A DNA stretch of 64,000 bases from IMG/VR virus record IMGVR_UViG_3300040801_001224, positions 1-64,000 of that record; one strand, 5' to 3'. Below are positions 12,998-20,417 of the stretch, piece by piece (the first letter of the stretch is position 1; each line of letters opens with the position of its first letter). The position numbers were made by a program, and so were the translations under genes. This stretch comes from a virus. Below the pieces are notes generated by a model. The model ran no database searches, was not told where the DNA came from, and was given only the letters and a program-made list of their open reading frames with translations.

Positions 12998-13345
12998 ATG
13001 GAAAACTTAATAGACATTTACGCAGAAGCCCGTCAAGCGGCGATTGATGCCTCCAACAACGAAGAGATGGCTTGGAGACTGGCTGGTCGTATGGATGCTT
13101 GTGGCTTTGCTAGTGTTAAGATCTACAAGTACAACGACAAGACCATCCGTTCTAACTCAAAGCTTGGCAAAGCCCTGGAGCAGTTAGGCATCAAGAAATC
13201 ATCTTATGAACGTTGCTATTCATGGTGGAACCCAAGCGAGAATCCCACGCAAGAGATTTCTGTTAAAGAAGCTGGCGCCCGTGCGGCGGCGGAAGTCCTA
13301 AAGAAGTATGGCTTCACAGCATATCTCGACAGTCGCTTAGACTAA
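12998..13345 (+). CDS. Hypothetical helical protein (115 aa)
   Basis: Helix-rich (LIDIYAEARQAAIDASNNEE, KEAGARAAAEVLKKYGF) with a basic, Trp-containing middle. Single-gene unit controlled by the hairpin leader. No family recognised. Confidence 0.67.
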   Translation: MENLIDIYAEARQAAIDASNNEEMAWRLAGRMDACGFASVKIYKYNDKTIRSNSKLGKALEQLGIKKSSYERCYSWWNPSENPTQEISVKEAGARAAAEVLKKYGFTAYLDSRLD

Positions 13346-13365
13346 AAAATAACTGTTGAAAGTGG

Positions 13366-13394
13366 TTGACATCTGTTGACCACTTTGCTATAAT
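13366..13394 (+). promoter_or_regulatory. Early promoter with dyad
   Basis: TTGACA (13366-13371), 17 bp with ACCACTTTGC, TATAAT (13389-13394), leader AACAGTTAGGAG. Confidence 0.88.
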
Positions 13395-13421
13395 AGCTCT
13401 ACAAACAGTTAGGAGATTAAC

Positions 13422-13688
13422 ATGAAATTAACAGGTGAAGCTTACAACAAAGTCCGTGCTGACATTTACATCACAATGGAAGACCAGGGCCTGGGTACCG
13501 ACCTCTTAAACATTATGGACATGAAAGAAGTGCGTCCTAATGTATACGTTGCTATCACAGAAGATTGCTATGATGACACCTACGTTGTGAGCGAGTTCGA
13601 TATGTCTCAGAAGCAGATCAACTTATCACAGCCTTATGCTGTTCGCAACAACTATCCAGAAGCACAACATTTTTTCAACAATTGTTAG
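13422..13688 (+). CDS. Hypothetical protein (88 aa)
   Basis: MKLTGEAYNKVRADIYITME, then strands with Tyr/Val (VYVAITEDCYDDTYVV) and a Gln-rich end. Acidic and soluble. Followed by the next gene with its own TTAGGAG site at the stop. Confidence 0.66.
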   Translation: MKLTGEAYNKVRADIYITMEDQGLGTDLLNIMDMKEVRPNVYVAITEDCYDDTYVVSEFDMSQKQINLSQPYAVRNNYPEAQHFFNNC

Positions 13689-13697
13689 GAGCTAATC

Positions 13698-13916
13698 ATG
13701 TCACAGTTTGCAGATTTAGTTAGAGATTTTAAGACCCGCGTGGATTCAGGTAAAATAGAACTTGATGCCGCCGCTGATTTATTTGTTGATGTTATTCAAT
13801 CATTGGAGTGGGATTTGGAAGATTATATGACTGGTGACTTTGACAGTTTCGATAACTATGCTGAGTATCGTGAAGAAGAGATTAAGATTGCCACTCGTTT
13901 AATTAAAGGAAAATAG
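13698..13916 (+). CDS. Hypothetical helical acidic protein (72 aa)
   Basis: MSQFADLVRDFKTRVDSGKI; helical with acidic patches (AADLFVDVIQSLEWDLEDYM). Translated from TTAGGAG overlapping the upstream stop. Small acidic early proteins of this type often inhibit host factors, but nothing specific is seen. Confidence 0.66.
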   Translation: MSQFADLVRDFKTRVDSGKIELDAAADLFVDVIQSLEWDLEDYMTGDFDSFDNYAEYREEEIKIATRLIKGK

Positions 13917-13919
13917 TGG

Positions 13920-13948
13920 TTGACAACGGTTAACCACTTTGCTATAAT
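13920..13948 (+). promoter_or_regulatory. Early promoter; strong dyad and leader hairpin
   Basis: TTGACA (13920-13925), 17 bp, TATAAT (13943-13948). AGTGGTTGAC before the loop pairs with GTTAACCACT (one G-T). The leader repeats the ATAAGTT/AACTTAT hairpin (13955-13961 with 13978-13984). Confidence 0.88.
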
Positions 13949-13982
13949 ACGGTTATAAGTTAAACAGTTAGGAGTAAAACTT

Positions 13983-14324
13983 ATGCAGGACCAAATTCAA
14001 GAATTAGTAGAAGCAATCGTTGAAGACTTCCGCCAGTGGAGTGGACGTTCTAAAACACTTAACGGTTTTGGTTATGACCTGGACGAGCATGTACAGGAAT
14101 TTGCTGACGAGATTAGAGTTAAGCCTGGTCGCAAGTATATCAAGATCATTAAAGAAAATTGTGTTTGGGGTTTCATCGTTAACACTGACACTGACAAGAA
14201 GTTCCGCAAGGGAGACATCCTTAAAGCGGCTGGTTATAACGCACCGGCACGTAACCAAGCACGTGGTAACATCCTGGACGGTGGTTACGAAATTAACTGG
14301 ACTGGACCTTCATACCTTCGTTAA
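13983..14324 (+). CDS. Hypothetical protein (113 aa)
   Basis: N-terminal helix MQDQIQELVEAIVEDFRQWS, basic middle with strands (RKYIKIIKENCVWGFIV), then KKFRKGDILKAAGYNAPARN, a helix-turn resembling a small nucleic-acid-binding fold. Followed by a terminator shared with the converging endonuclease gene. Confidence 0.67.
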   Translation: MQDQIQELVEAIVEDFRQWSGRSKTLNGFGYDLDEHVQEFADEIRVKPGRKYIKIIKENCVWGFIVNTDTDKKFRKGDILKAAGYNAPARNQARGNILDGGYEINWTGPSYLR

Positions 14325-14327
14325 CAT

Positions 14328-14347
14328 AAGGGGGCTTAGCCCCCTTT
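14328..14347. terminator. Bidirectional terminator
   Basis: AAGGGGGC-TTA-GCCCCCTT perfect hairpin (14328-14346) between convergent genes. The endonuclease stop codon forms its loop. Confidence 0.8.
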
Positions 14348-15043
14348 ACACTTTCCGCCTTTATGATATTTGGTCCACATAGATGGATTTATTTCATCTT
14401 TACCACACACAGGACACCATCGCTTAACTTTCCATCTATTAGCTTCTTTCATTTTGGCTATGTCTTCTGGAGTTCTTGCCACACCTTTCTTTAAATCACT
14501 AAGTATTTTCTTCTGATGATCAGGACATGGTTTCATAACCTGTTTGGCTCTTGCATCTTTTATCTTGGCGCGAGCTTCTGGTGAATGGGTCTTGCCGTAG
14601 AAGTGATTGTTCTCACCTTTACTCATTTCTGATATACGAGTTTTATGTTCTTCAGTATGCTTCTTGCCATAAAACGGATTGTTTTTGCCACCGTTCTGTT
14701 TAGAAATGACCTTGGCTAGTTCAACTTTATTATGTTCGTATACTCTGGCAGTTATAGGTGTTTCGTAGTTGATCTTGAGAGTCGACATACGCATAGCATT
14801 AAGAGCTGTAACCATCTTCGCTCTGTCCTTACCAGTAGTCATATATTTAAGTAACCAATGACAGATAAAGTGTTCTCTTGGTGTTAGCAGTACTAGATTA
14901 TCTTTGCTGTTATCTCCACCTAATGACTTTGGGATTATATGGTGACTCTCGTAGTACTCGCCATTGCCTTTGGATCTTTTCTCTTGACTTCGAGAGTTGA
15001 TGATGTTATAATAGGTGGTAGTGTATTTGTTTTGTATAAACAT
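14336..15043 (-). CDS. HNH homing endonuclease with NUMOD3 repeats
   Basis: 235 residues. HHIIPKSLGG and LVLLTPREHFICHWLL form the HNH nuclease region near 35-70. NPFYGKKHTEEHKTRIS and NHFYGKTHSPEARAKI are NUMOD3-type DNA-contact repeats, and a C-terminal CPVCGK...KCKGG may bind zinc. Antisense to flanking early genes, a classic free-standing phage mobile gene. A ribosome-binding site AAGGAG precedes the start. Confidence 0.9.
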   Translation of the reverse strand: MFIQNKYTTTYYNIINSRSQEKRSKGNGEYYESHHIIPKSLGGDNSKDNLVLLTPREHFICHWLLKYMTTGKDRAKMVTALNAMRMSTLKINYETPITARVYEHNKVELAKVISKQNGGKNNPFYGKKHTEEHKTRISEMSKGENNHFYGKTHSPEARAKIKDARAKQVMKPCPDHQKKILSDLKKGVARTPEDIAKMKEANRWKVKRWCPVCGKDEINPSMWTKYHKGGKCKGG

Positions 15044-15105
15044 AATTGCTGATACTCCTTGTTAGTATTAGAGTAGTCGGGACTGCCATCCGCGGACTAC
15101 ACCCT

Positions 15106-15113
15106 TATTTATC
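15106..15113 (-). promoter_or_regulatory. Late-type promoter for the HNH endonuclease
   Basis: Minus-strand GATAAATA, about 60 bp upstream of the endonuclease start. Its T-G-A-T-A-A-A-T-A context matches those at 46803 and 59805. Confidence 0.5.
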
Positions 15114-15125
15114 AGGAATGTATTT

Positions 15126-15359
15126 ATGATAGCAGAGGTACTGGGATATGTGGCGTTGGCATTCTTGCTATACGCCTACACCCACTCAGATATGTGGAAG
15201 CTCAGGATATTTGGATTCCTGGGCTCCGTTGTCTTCACAATTCAAGCAGGCATGGTGGAGCTACATAGTTTAGTGGTAGCTAATATAATCTTTGCCACCA
15301 TTCATTTATACCACCTAAGAAAACTACATTTAGATAAAAAAGTGGTTGACAATGGTTAA
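15126..15359 (+). CDS. Multi-helix membrane protein, YgjV-like (77 aa)
   Basis: Three hydrophobic helices (MIAEVLGYVALAFLLYAYTH; LRIFGFLGSVVFTIQAGMVE; LVVANIIFATIHLYHL). Pattern and length resemble YgjV-type small inner-membrane proteins. The last codons (KKVVDNG) are read through the following promoter and stop in its spacer. Confidence 0.62.
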   Translation: MIAEVLGYVALAFLLYAYTHSDMWKLRIFGFLGSVVFTIQAGMVELHSLVVANIIFATIHLYHLRKLHLDKKVVDNG

Positions 15360-15374
15360 CCACTTTGCTATAAT
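15346..15374 (+). promoter_or_regulatory. Early promoter with 10-bp dyad
   Basis: TTGACA (15346-15351), 17 bp, TATAAT (15369-15374). AGTGGTTGAC and GTTAACCACT flank an AATG loop, the strongest copy of this dyad. Leader AGTTAGTTAGGAG. Confidence 0.88.
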
Positions 15375-15404
15375 AGTGGTATAGTTAGTTAGGAGTTAAA
15401 CAAA

Positions 15405-15593
15405 ATGAGATTTGTAGATTACAACGGTAAAGAACGCATTATAGTCCCACACAACGAGGACTATGATTGCTTAACCCGCACTCGTATCCTACACAATGTA
15501 CGTGGTACGCAGTTTGAAGTTAACGAGCATGGCGGTGTTTACAGAGTCCACCCATGCAGTGGTAAGCGCATTAAGATAGGTAACTTGTTATGA
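15405..15593 (+). CDS. Hypothetical protein (62 aa)
   Basis: MRFVDYNGKERIIVPHNEDY; strand-rich and basic (TQFEVNEHGGVYRVHPCSGK). May be a small beta-barrel, with no family recognised. ATGA overlap with the next gene. Confidence 0.66.
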   Translation: MRFVDYNGKERIIVPHNEDYDCLTRTRILHNVRGTQFEVNEHGGVYRVHPCSGKRIKIGNLL

Positions 15594-15868
15594 GACCATT
15601 AGCAGAGTTTTGCGAATACATGGTAAAGTCAGCGACTGATGCCAAGCAGTACTTCACAGCTGAAACATACGCAGACCTTAACGCACGATTTGGTCACATG
15701 AAGAACGATGTTGCTCACAGCCACTTGCTCAAGTTAGAGCGAGAGTTAACAGAAGTTATGAACAACACAACAACTTCTATTGACCCTGAGCATGGTGTTG
15801 CGTGGACTCAACGTTGCGATGTACAGCAAGCTATTCGCTGGATGGAAGGCAAAGTTAATCTAAAGTAG
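15590..15868 (+). CDS. Hypothetical helical protein (92 aa)
   Basis: Helical (MRPLAEFCEYMVKSATDAKQ, LLKLERELTEVMNN) ending with VQQAIRWMEGKVNLK. Coupled to the gene before. Function unknown. Confidence 0.66.
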   Translation: MRPLAEFCEYMVKSATDAKQYFTAETYADLNARFGHMKNDVAHSHLLKLERELTEVMNNTTTSIDPEHGVAWTQRCDVQQAIRWMEGKVNLK

Positions 15869-15877
15869 AAAACGATT

Positions 15878-16060
15878 ATGAAACTTCAAGAAGACATTAA
15901 GAGACACGTAAAAGACGAGAAGTATTTGAGTATTGTTAAACTGACTGATATATTTGACGCAGTAGTTGAACAGGCACATGCTAACTTTGGTAATTTTGAT
16001 GAGTACACCAACAACTTCTTACGCCAAGCATTAGAGGAATCTATTAAAGAAAAAGGCTAA
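15878..16060 (+). CDS. Hypothetical helical protein (60 aa)
   Basis: MKLQEDIKRHVKDEKYLSIV, helical throughout, ending with LRQALEESIKEKG. Preceded by AAACGATT with a weak ribosome-binding site. Third gene of the operon. Confidence 0.62.
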   Translation: MKLQEDIKRHVKDEKYLSIVKLTDIFDAVVEQAHANFGNFDEYTNNFLRQALEESIKEKG

Positions 16061-16068
16061 AATAGTGG

Positions 16069-16097
16069 TTGACATCCCAACCACTTATTGCTATAAT
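16069..16097 (+). promoter_or_regulatory. Early promoter with 8-bp dyad
   Basis: TTGACA (16069-16074), 17 bp, TATAAT (16092-16097). AGTGGTTG pairs with CAACCACT. Leader AAACAGTTAGGA. Confidence 0.88.
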
Positions 16098-16131
16098 AGT
16101 GGCATAAGTTAATAAACAGTTAGGAAAAACG

Positions 16132-16416
16132 ATGGAACTATTAGACAAAATTGCACTCATATTAGGATACCTTGTAATGGTAGGCGTGGGTGTATTAATT
16201 GTAGCAATTGTACTGGAACAGATCGTTAGTTACCGTAATGACCATGAGTTCTTTACGTTAACTATATTTAAATTTGGTGTTGTGTACGCTCGCAGTGAGC
16301 AAGCACAATGGAAGATTGAAGCATACAGACCATCAGCTAAGGGTAAGCGAGTACACTTCTCAGCACCCATGTGGTTTAACAAGATTTTTAATAACGTTGG
16401 TGGACGTGAAGTATAG
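16132..16416 (+). CDS. Single-pass membrane protein (94 aa)
   Basis: N-terminal helix IALILGYLVMVGVGVLIVAI, then a soluble basic domain (WKIEAYRPSAKGKRVHFSAP). Heads a nine-gene operon that includes bL36. Function unknown. Confidence 0.66.
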   Translation: MELLDKIALILGYLVMVGVGVLIVAIVLEQIVSYRNDHEFFTLTIFKFGVVYARSEQAQWKIEAYRPSAKGKRVHFSAPMWFNKIFNNVGGREV

Positions 16417-16447
16417 TCCACTCAGTATCTAAACCGAGGAAAAGAAA

Positions 16448-16816
16448 ATGAACCTGGCACAAGAATTAGTAGCAAACCGAAAAACAATCGCTGAAGCAAA
16501 TAACGCTGAGAAGAGATCTTATGGCGTTAAAGTAGAAGCGGCAGTTGGCGACTTAAAAGTTAAAAAGAACCTACGTACACGAGAAGTACCACAGGAACTG
16601 GCTCGTAAGTCTCCAGAACTCCCCGGACTGGGTAAAGTATCACGACGTAAGACAGACAACCCACTGGTTAAAGAGTTACTGGCTAACGGTGAAGTCATTG
16701 GTGAAGCAGTAGACACTCGTAAAGAGAAGCGTTGCTGGACTATTACTATCAATGGTAAGACAATTGAATGTCACACAATCAGCAAAGGCATTCGTCAGTA
16801 TGGAGCGCAATCATAA
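16448..16816 (+). CDS. Hypothetical basic protein (122 aa)
   Basis: Helical basic N-terminus (LAQELVANRKTIAEANNAEK), central low-complexity basic region (KVKKNLRTREVPQELARKSP), and C-terminal strands (CWTITINGKTIECHTI). Probably nucleic-acid associated. TAATG overlap with the next gene. Confidence 0.67.
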   Translation: MNLAQELVANRKTIAEANNAEKRSYGVKVEAAVGDLKVKKNLRTREVPQELARKSPELPGLGKVSRRKTDNPLVKELLANGEVIGEAVDTRKEKRCWTITINGKTIECHTISKGIRQYGAQS

Positions 16817-17061
16817 TGGATAAGAAAACTGGATTCCTATTTGTAAGACTGGTACTGATTACCTGGGCATTTAGTGTGGCACTGTTTCTAACATTTGCTG
16901 GTCCTGGTAAAGACCTACAGTTCTACACCACTATTATTGTACTCATGGGTGTAATCAGTATAACACTTGCTCCATTCATGGCACAGATCAATGACATGGC
17001 ACAGAGTGCTATTGATCGGATGTTGAACAATGAAGATAGTAAACAGTCTAAAGAGTCTTAA
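16816..17061 (+). CDS. Two-helix membrane protein (81 aa)
   Basis: [20 protein letters not shown]; second helix [20 protein letters not shown]; charged C-terminus. ATG 16816 overlaps the upstream TAA. Its final 32 bp overlap the bL36 gene in another frame. Confidence 0.68.
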   Translation: MDKKTGFLFVRLVLITWAFSVALFLTFAGPGKDLQFYTTIIVLMGVISITLAPFMAQINDMAQSAIDRMLNNEDSKQSKES

Positions 17062-17152
17062 GAACCGTCCCGGCTGTAAAATAGTACGCAGACGTGGCAA
17101 GGTATTTGTAATCAACAAAGAGAACCCAAAGTTCAAAGCGAGACAACGATGA
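17030..17152 (+). CDS. rpmJ: Ribosomal protein bL36 homologue, zinc-independent type
   Basis: 40 residues, beginning [20 protein letters not shown] and ending [14 protein letters not shown]. It aligns along its length with bacterial bL36, best with the alternative form (E. coli YkgO starts MKVLNSLRTAKERHPDCQIV). It keeps one Cys and lacks the Cys-Cys-Cys-His zinc ligands of the standard form, so it is the C-minus type. bL36 binds 23S rRNA near the GTPase-associated centre of the 50S subunit. The gene overlaps both neighbours (32 bp upstream, ATGA downstream). Function in the phage is inference: ribosome modification under zinc stress or host ribosome remodelling. Confidence 0.88.
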   Translation: MKIVNSLKSLKNRPGCKIVRRRGKVFVINKENPKFKARQR

Positions 17153-17400
17153 AATACGTAGAAGCAATCAACCAGTACCAACTATGCGGATGTAAGAACA
17201 TTGTTGTTCGCACACGATCCGGTAAAGAGTATGAGTTGAACCGAGACGTAGTTGAGAACGCACATGAAGAAAACGGTGACCTATATGTATATGGTGGTTA
17301 CTGGAAGAAAGTTCGCACAGCATTGAGACCCAAGTACCACCACAAATGGTTCTGGTTATCAAATGTAGAGTTTGTCCGACAGGGAGGACTGACACAGTGA
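17149..17400 (+). CDS. Hypothetical protein (83 aa)
   Basis: [20 protein letters not shown]; small strand-rich domain with a CGC pair, basic and aromatic ([20 protein letters not shown]). ATG is coupled to the bL36 stop. It may act with bL36, since both are basic and co-translated, but no family is recognised. Confidence 0.67.
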   Translation: MKYVEAINQYQLCGCKNIVVRTRSGKEYELNRDVVENAHEENGDLYVYGGYWKKVRTALRPKYHHKWFWLSNVEFVRQGGLTQ

Positions 17401-17618
17401 TAAACAACAAAGCAACATATGTCTGTTCTAAAAGCCATCTGGTTATAGAGCGAAATGAACATAAGCTATTCCTAAATCTGGGTGAGCTTGATGAACGACA
17501 GATAGTTCCACTGGATGCTGGTACACAGTACCTCAGAGGTGAAACCATTACTGGTGACCAACTGGAAAAGATCTGGGGGTTTTATTCTGACGTTGAAACT
17601 TATTGGTATGAAGCATGA
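17397..17618 (+). CDS. Hypothetical protein (73 aa), GTG start
   Basis: GTG 17397 in a GTGA overlap with GGGAGGA upstream. [20 protein letters not shown], strands and a helix GDQLEKIWGFYSDVETYW. Soluble, function unknown. Confidence 0.66.
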   Translation: MINNKATYVCSKSHLVIERNEHKLFLNLGELDERQIVPLDAGTQYLRGETITGDQLEKIWGFYSDVETYWYEA

Positions 17619-17857
17619 AACTATTAGCTGAAAATTATAACACCAAAGTCTACCAGAAAGACAACGATAAGCCTGGTCTCCTGATCATTCATCAGGGTGA
17701 ACCAGGTGACACTCGTGACACTCTCGTAGCCAACCTATCAGGTATATGGCCAAACACTGGTAAGTACTTACTAACCAGAGTGACTAAACGTGATGGCGCA
17801 TTCGACAGCCATTGGACTGGTTTTATTCCCTCCTATAAAATGCCCGATTTATCTTAA
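17615..17857 (+). CDS. Hypothetical protein (80 aa)
   Basis: MKLLAENYNTKVYQKDNDKP; strand-rich (GLLIIHQGEPGDTRDTLVAN). ATGA overlap. Last gene of the bL36 operon. Confidence 0.66.
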   Translation: MKLLAENYNTKVYQKDNDKPGLLIIHQGEPGDTRDTLVANLSGIWPNTGKYLLTRVTKRDGAFDSHWTGFIPSYKMPDLS

Positions 17858-17865
17858 AAAAGTGG

Positions 17866-17894
17866 TTGACATGTGGTCCTAGCTTTGCTATAAT
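17866..17894 (+). promoter_or_regulatory. Early promoter
   Basis: TTGACA (17866-17871), 17 bp, TATAAT (17889-17894), leader AAAGTTAGGAG. The upstream half-site AGTGGT is present; the spacer has TGTGGTCC instead of ACCACT. Confidence 0.87.
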
Positions 17895-17921
17895 GTGTTT
17901 ATACAAAGTTAGGAGTTAACC

Positions 17922-18212
17922 ATGTTAAGCAAAAAACAACTATTCATCTCACTGGACGAGTTCTATAACGATCGTTATGGATACGGTGAGTCAGCTTACC
18001 AGCTACAAGAGTTAAGCCATCCTTTTATCAGCAATGAGACTTATGGTCGCAAGAGCATGATATACATTCACACTGGTGACCTAGACATTCGCAAGAAGTT
18101 AGAGAGCTGGTTAGATGCTGATGGCTTTCGAGTAAACCGTAATTATGCTAAAGGCAACCCAGTAACTGAAGTTCAAGTTAGTTACTTCAAGGGTTGGCAC
18201 TGGGCGGAGTAA
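17922..18212 (+). CDS. Hypothetical protein (96 aa)
   Basis: MLSKKQLFISLDEFYNDRYG; helix-strand mixture with DLDIRKKLESWLDADGF, a helix-hairpin-like segment, and aromatic C-terminus. Heads a four-gene operon. No family recognised. Confidence 0.66.
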   Translation: MLSKKQLFISLDEFYNDRYGYGESAYQLQELSHPFISNETYGRKSMIYIHTGDLDIRKKLESWLDADGFRVNRNYAKGNPVTEVQVSYFKGWHWAE

Positions 18213-18216
18213 GAAC

Positions 18217-18399
18217 ATGAATAATTATATAGTGACAGGTGAGTATGGCAACCAAGTGGGTGACCGTATCGAACTAGCACTAACTGCCAAGAACGAAACT
18301 AACGCCAGTAAGAACTTTGTTAAGCGTGTTAAGTCTGGTGAGTTTGGTTACATCGACACTAACTACATGACAGTAAACGTAGAGAAGGTATCAAAATGA
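18217..18399 (+). CDS. Hypothetical small protein (60 aa)
   Basis: MNNYIVTGEYGNQVGDRIEL; strands then a helix TNASKNFVKRVKSGEFGY. Basic and soluble. ATGA overlap with the next gene. Confidence 0.66.
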   Translation: MNNYIVTGEYGNQVGDRIELALTAKNETNASKNFVKRVKSGEFGYIDTNYMTVNVEKVSK

Positions 18400-18626
18400 G
18401 ATATGTAAAGACTATCAACTTATGGGCTGAAGGAGTACAAGACAAACTCCGTTCAGGTGAACTTAAACCTCAGCGTGGTCAGTGGATGATCTGTGGTGAA
18501 GACAACCAATACAAGTGTCGCTTTGTTAAAGCTGACGAGCGTAGCATTTGGGTAATCCATAAGAAGCCAGGTTGTGGTAAAGCATTTATAGAACTGTGCC
18601 GTAACTGGAGGGAGCAAACAGCATGA
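18396..18626 (+). CDS. Hypothetical basic protein (76 aa)
   Basis: MRYVKTINLWAEGVQDKLRS; three Cys and basic residues (QYKCRFVKADERSIWVIHKK), Trp-rich. No known motif. Coupled to the membrane protein after it. Confidence 0.66.
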   Translation: MRYVKTINLWAEGVQDKLRSGELKPQRGQWMICGEDNQYKCRFVKADERSIWVIHKKPGCGKAFIELCRNWREQTA

Positions 18627-18868
18627 ATATACTAAACCCATCCTTATCCCTGCAAGAGATAATTGATGCGACTACAAGAATCATTATTTATGTTGCGACC
18701 GGATTTAGCCTTGCCAGTGGTATTTCGTTCTCAAGTTTGGTGCCTGACTATATGTTCTTATTGCCCATTATGGTTATGGCACTGATGATCGGCAGTCTTC
18801 TAGGCGCAGTGATTGCTGATCATATATTTGATGTGTGGGAAAAGAAGTATTACAAGTACCGAAAATAG
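18623..18868 (+). CDS. Two-helix membrane protein (81 aa)
   Basis: Helices RIIIYVATGFSLASGISFSS and FLLPIMVMALMIGSLLGAVI, with a charged C-terminal tail KKYYKYRK. ATGA coupling upstream. Function unknown. Confidence 0.66.
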   Translation: MNILNPSLSLQEIIDATTRIIIYVATGFSLASGISFSSLVPDYMFLLPIMVMALMIGSLLGAVIADHIFDVWEKKYYKYRK

Positions 18869-18871
18869 TGG

Positions 18872-18900
18872 TTGACATGTGGTCAACCCTTTGCTATAAT
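18872..18900 (+). promoter_or_regulatory. Early promoter with 7-bp dyad
   Basis: TTGACA (18872-18877), 17 bp, TATAAT (18895-18900). GGTTGAC pairs with GTCAACC. Leader ATAAACAGTTAGGAG. Confidence 0.88.
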
Positions 18901-18929
18901 AGTGGCATAAACAGTTAGGAGAAACAATT

Positions 18930-19586
18930 ATGTTTACTAGATCAACTATCAAAGTCCAAGACATACTTCGTGGTTATGCTCGCATTAACTACCAGGTAGA
19001 TGGCTACTGGAGTCGTGAAACAATCACTATATATGTTGACCGCAGGATGGACTGGGAAACCAAGAAAGCTATCTGGGTAGCCAATGTTAATCATTCAACA
19101 GGTGGTCGCGATACAGAGCAGGTTGCTGATGACAACCAAGCCACTCGCAACTTTGCTACTGCTCTTATGGATGCCGCTTATCAAGCAGACCTAATCATGG
19201 CACAGTCAGAAGGTTTAGAGCTTGCTTACAGGGCTAGTCAGAAAGCACAAGAGTTGAAAGAGCTGTATGCCGAAGCTGAGTTCCAGGCTAAGTTGGAACA
19301 GGATCTACCAATAGGAATGGATATGGCTACCAAGATCATCGACGACTTGCGTAACGAAGTTAAAGTTGGTCTCGAGAAGGATCCCTGGTTATGTCAGAGT
19401 AAACGCATAACATTGCGCTCACGTGTTACAAACTACGAGAACGAGATCTGTGCGTACACTACTAACAGTGCTAATCCAAAAATACGGTTTAGAGTTAATG
19501 GTGAATCAGTAGGCATTATCTGGGCCAAAGAGTTTGTTGCCAACATGAGCGCGAACAACAGCATGGCGGCCAAATTGGTCGCTTAG
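18930..19586 (+). CDS. Hypothetical helical protein (218 aa)
   Basis: Strand-rich N-terminus (VDGYWSRETITIYVDRRMDW) followed by a long charged helix (about 85-160: MDAAYQADLIMAQSEGLELA, then KAQELKELYAEAEFQAKLEQ), likely a coiled coil. No enzymatic motif. First gene of a two-gene unit. Confidence 0.7.
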   Translation: MFTRSTIKVQDILRGYARINYQVDGYWSRETITIYVDRRMDWETKKAIWVANVNHSTGGRDTEQVADDNQATRNFATALMDAAYQADLIMAQSEGLELAYRASQKAQELKELYAEAEFQAKLEQDLPIGMDMATKIIDDLRNEVKVGLEKDPWLCQSKRITLRSRVTNYENEICAYTTNSANPKIRFRVNGESVGIIWAKEFVANMSANNSMAAKLVA

Positions 19587-19597
19587 GAGTTAAGACA

Positions 19598-19834
19598 ATG
19601 ACAACTCGTAACACAAGAGAAGAACTTGAAAACTCAGTACACCAATATGGTGCTGAAGTAACTCGCTTACAAGCCAGACTGGATGAGCTTGAAGGTACTA
19701 TGAACTTTGGTGAAAGGGTTAAGCTCAGAGGTAATGGTGAGATCGTTGGTGAAGATACCAACACTCTTTTCGCAACATTTAACTATTATGCTGACGCCAA
19801 AGCATTCGTAGAATTAATCAATAATATGCGATAA
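19598..19834 (+). CDS. Coiled-coil protein (78 aa)
   Basis: MTTRNTREELENSVHQYGAE, then VTRLQARLDELEGTM as a short coiled coil and a C-terminal strand/helix domain. TTAGGAG forms the ribosome-binding site right after the upstream stop. May pair with the preceding coiled-coil protein. Confidence 0.67.
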   Translation: MTTRNTREELENSVHQYGAEVTRLQARLDELEGTMNFGERVKLRGNGEIVGEDTNTLFATFNYYADAKAFVELINNMR

Positions 19835-19839
19835 AGTGG

Positions 19840-19868
19840 TTGACAACCACTCTTCCAGGCTGTATAAT
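19840..19868 (+). promoter_or_regulatory. Early promoter with tight dyad
   Basis: TTGACA (19840-19845), 17 bp, TATAAT (19863-19868). AGTGGTT-gac-AACCACT forms a 7-bp stem with a 3-nt loop across the -35 box. Leader AAACAGTTAAGGA. Confidence 0.87.
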
Positions 19869-19903
19869 CCAGATATAAGTTAAACAGTTAAGGAATAAAC
19901 ATT

Positions 19904-20179
19904 ATGAACTCTCGTCACAAGCAAGCAATTGAATCAGTACTTAAAGAAATGAACTGGTATGCCAACATATTTGGTAAGGGTGAAGTTGTACCATTCCCAA
20001 CCAACGCTGAAGAGTGTGGTCGTATCCGTAGTTTCATTGAAGGACAACTGAGTCCAGAGAACTTACATTGTGATGGTGAAGCTGACCCAATGTACGTTAG
20101 ACAACGTTACAATGAACTGAACACTGCCTGGGATGCCCTGGCATTAATCGATGGCAACCAAGCTGAACCAATGGTATAA
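19904..20179 (+). CDS. Hypothetical acidic protein (91 aa)
   Basis: MNSRHKQAIESVLKEMNWYA, helical with an acidic C-terminal helix (YNELNTAWDALALIDGNQ). Soluble, no known family. Confidence 0.66.
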   Translation: MNSRHKQAIESVLKEMNWYANIFGKGEVVPFPTNAEECGRIRSFIEGQLSPENLHCDGEADPMYVRQRYNELNTAWDALALIDGNQAEPMV

Positions 20180-20189
20180 GGAGAGGAAC

Positions 20190-20354
20190 ATGAGCATGGA
20201 ACCCACCGACAAAGAAATCGAAAAGTATATGAAAGAGCATAATGAGAACTATTATGCCGCTCGAGAAGTTCTTCGTGAACGAGCGTATGGCAAGAAGTAT
20301 GGCAATGATAAGCCAGCACATCAAAGCTGGGGTGATTACTGGAAAGGATATTAG
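20190..20354 (+). CDS. Hypothetical helical protein (54 aa)
   Basis: MSMEPTDKEIEKYMKEHNEN then YYAAREVLRERAYGKKYGND. ATG 20190 follows GGAGAGG. Charged helix, probably regulatory, function unknown. Confidence 0.62.
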   Translation: MSMEPTDKEIEKYMKEHNENYYAAREVLRERAYGKKYGNDKPAHQSWGDYWKGY

Positions 20355-20357
20355 TGG

Positions 20358-20386
20358 TTGACATGTGGTCTTAATGGATGTATAAT
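20358..20386 (+). promoter_or_regulatory. Early promoter
   Basis: TTGACA (20358-20363), 17 bp, TATAAT (20381-20386). AGTGGT upstream; the spacer has TGTGGTC. Leader AAACAGTAAGGA. Confidence 0.85.
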
Positions 20387-20417
20387 CACGATATAAGTTA
20401 AACAGTAAGGAATAAAG

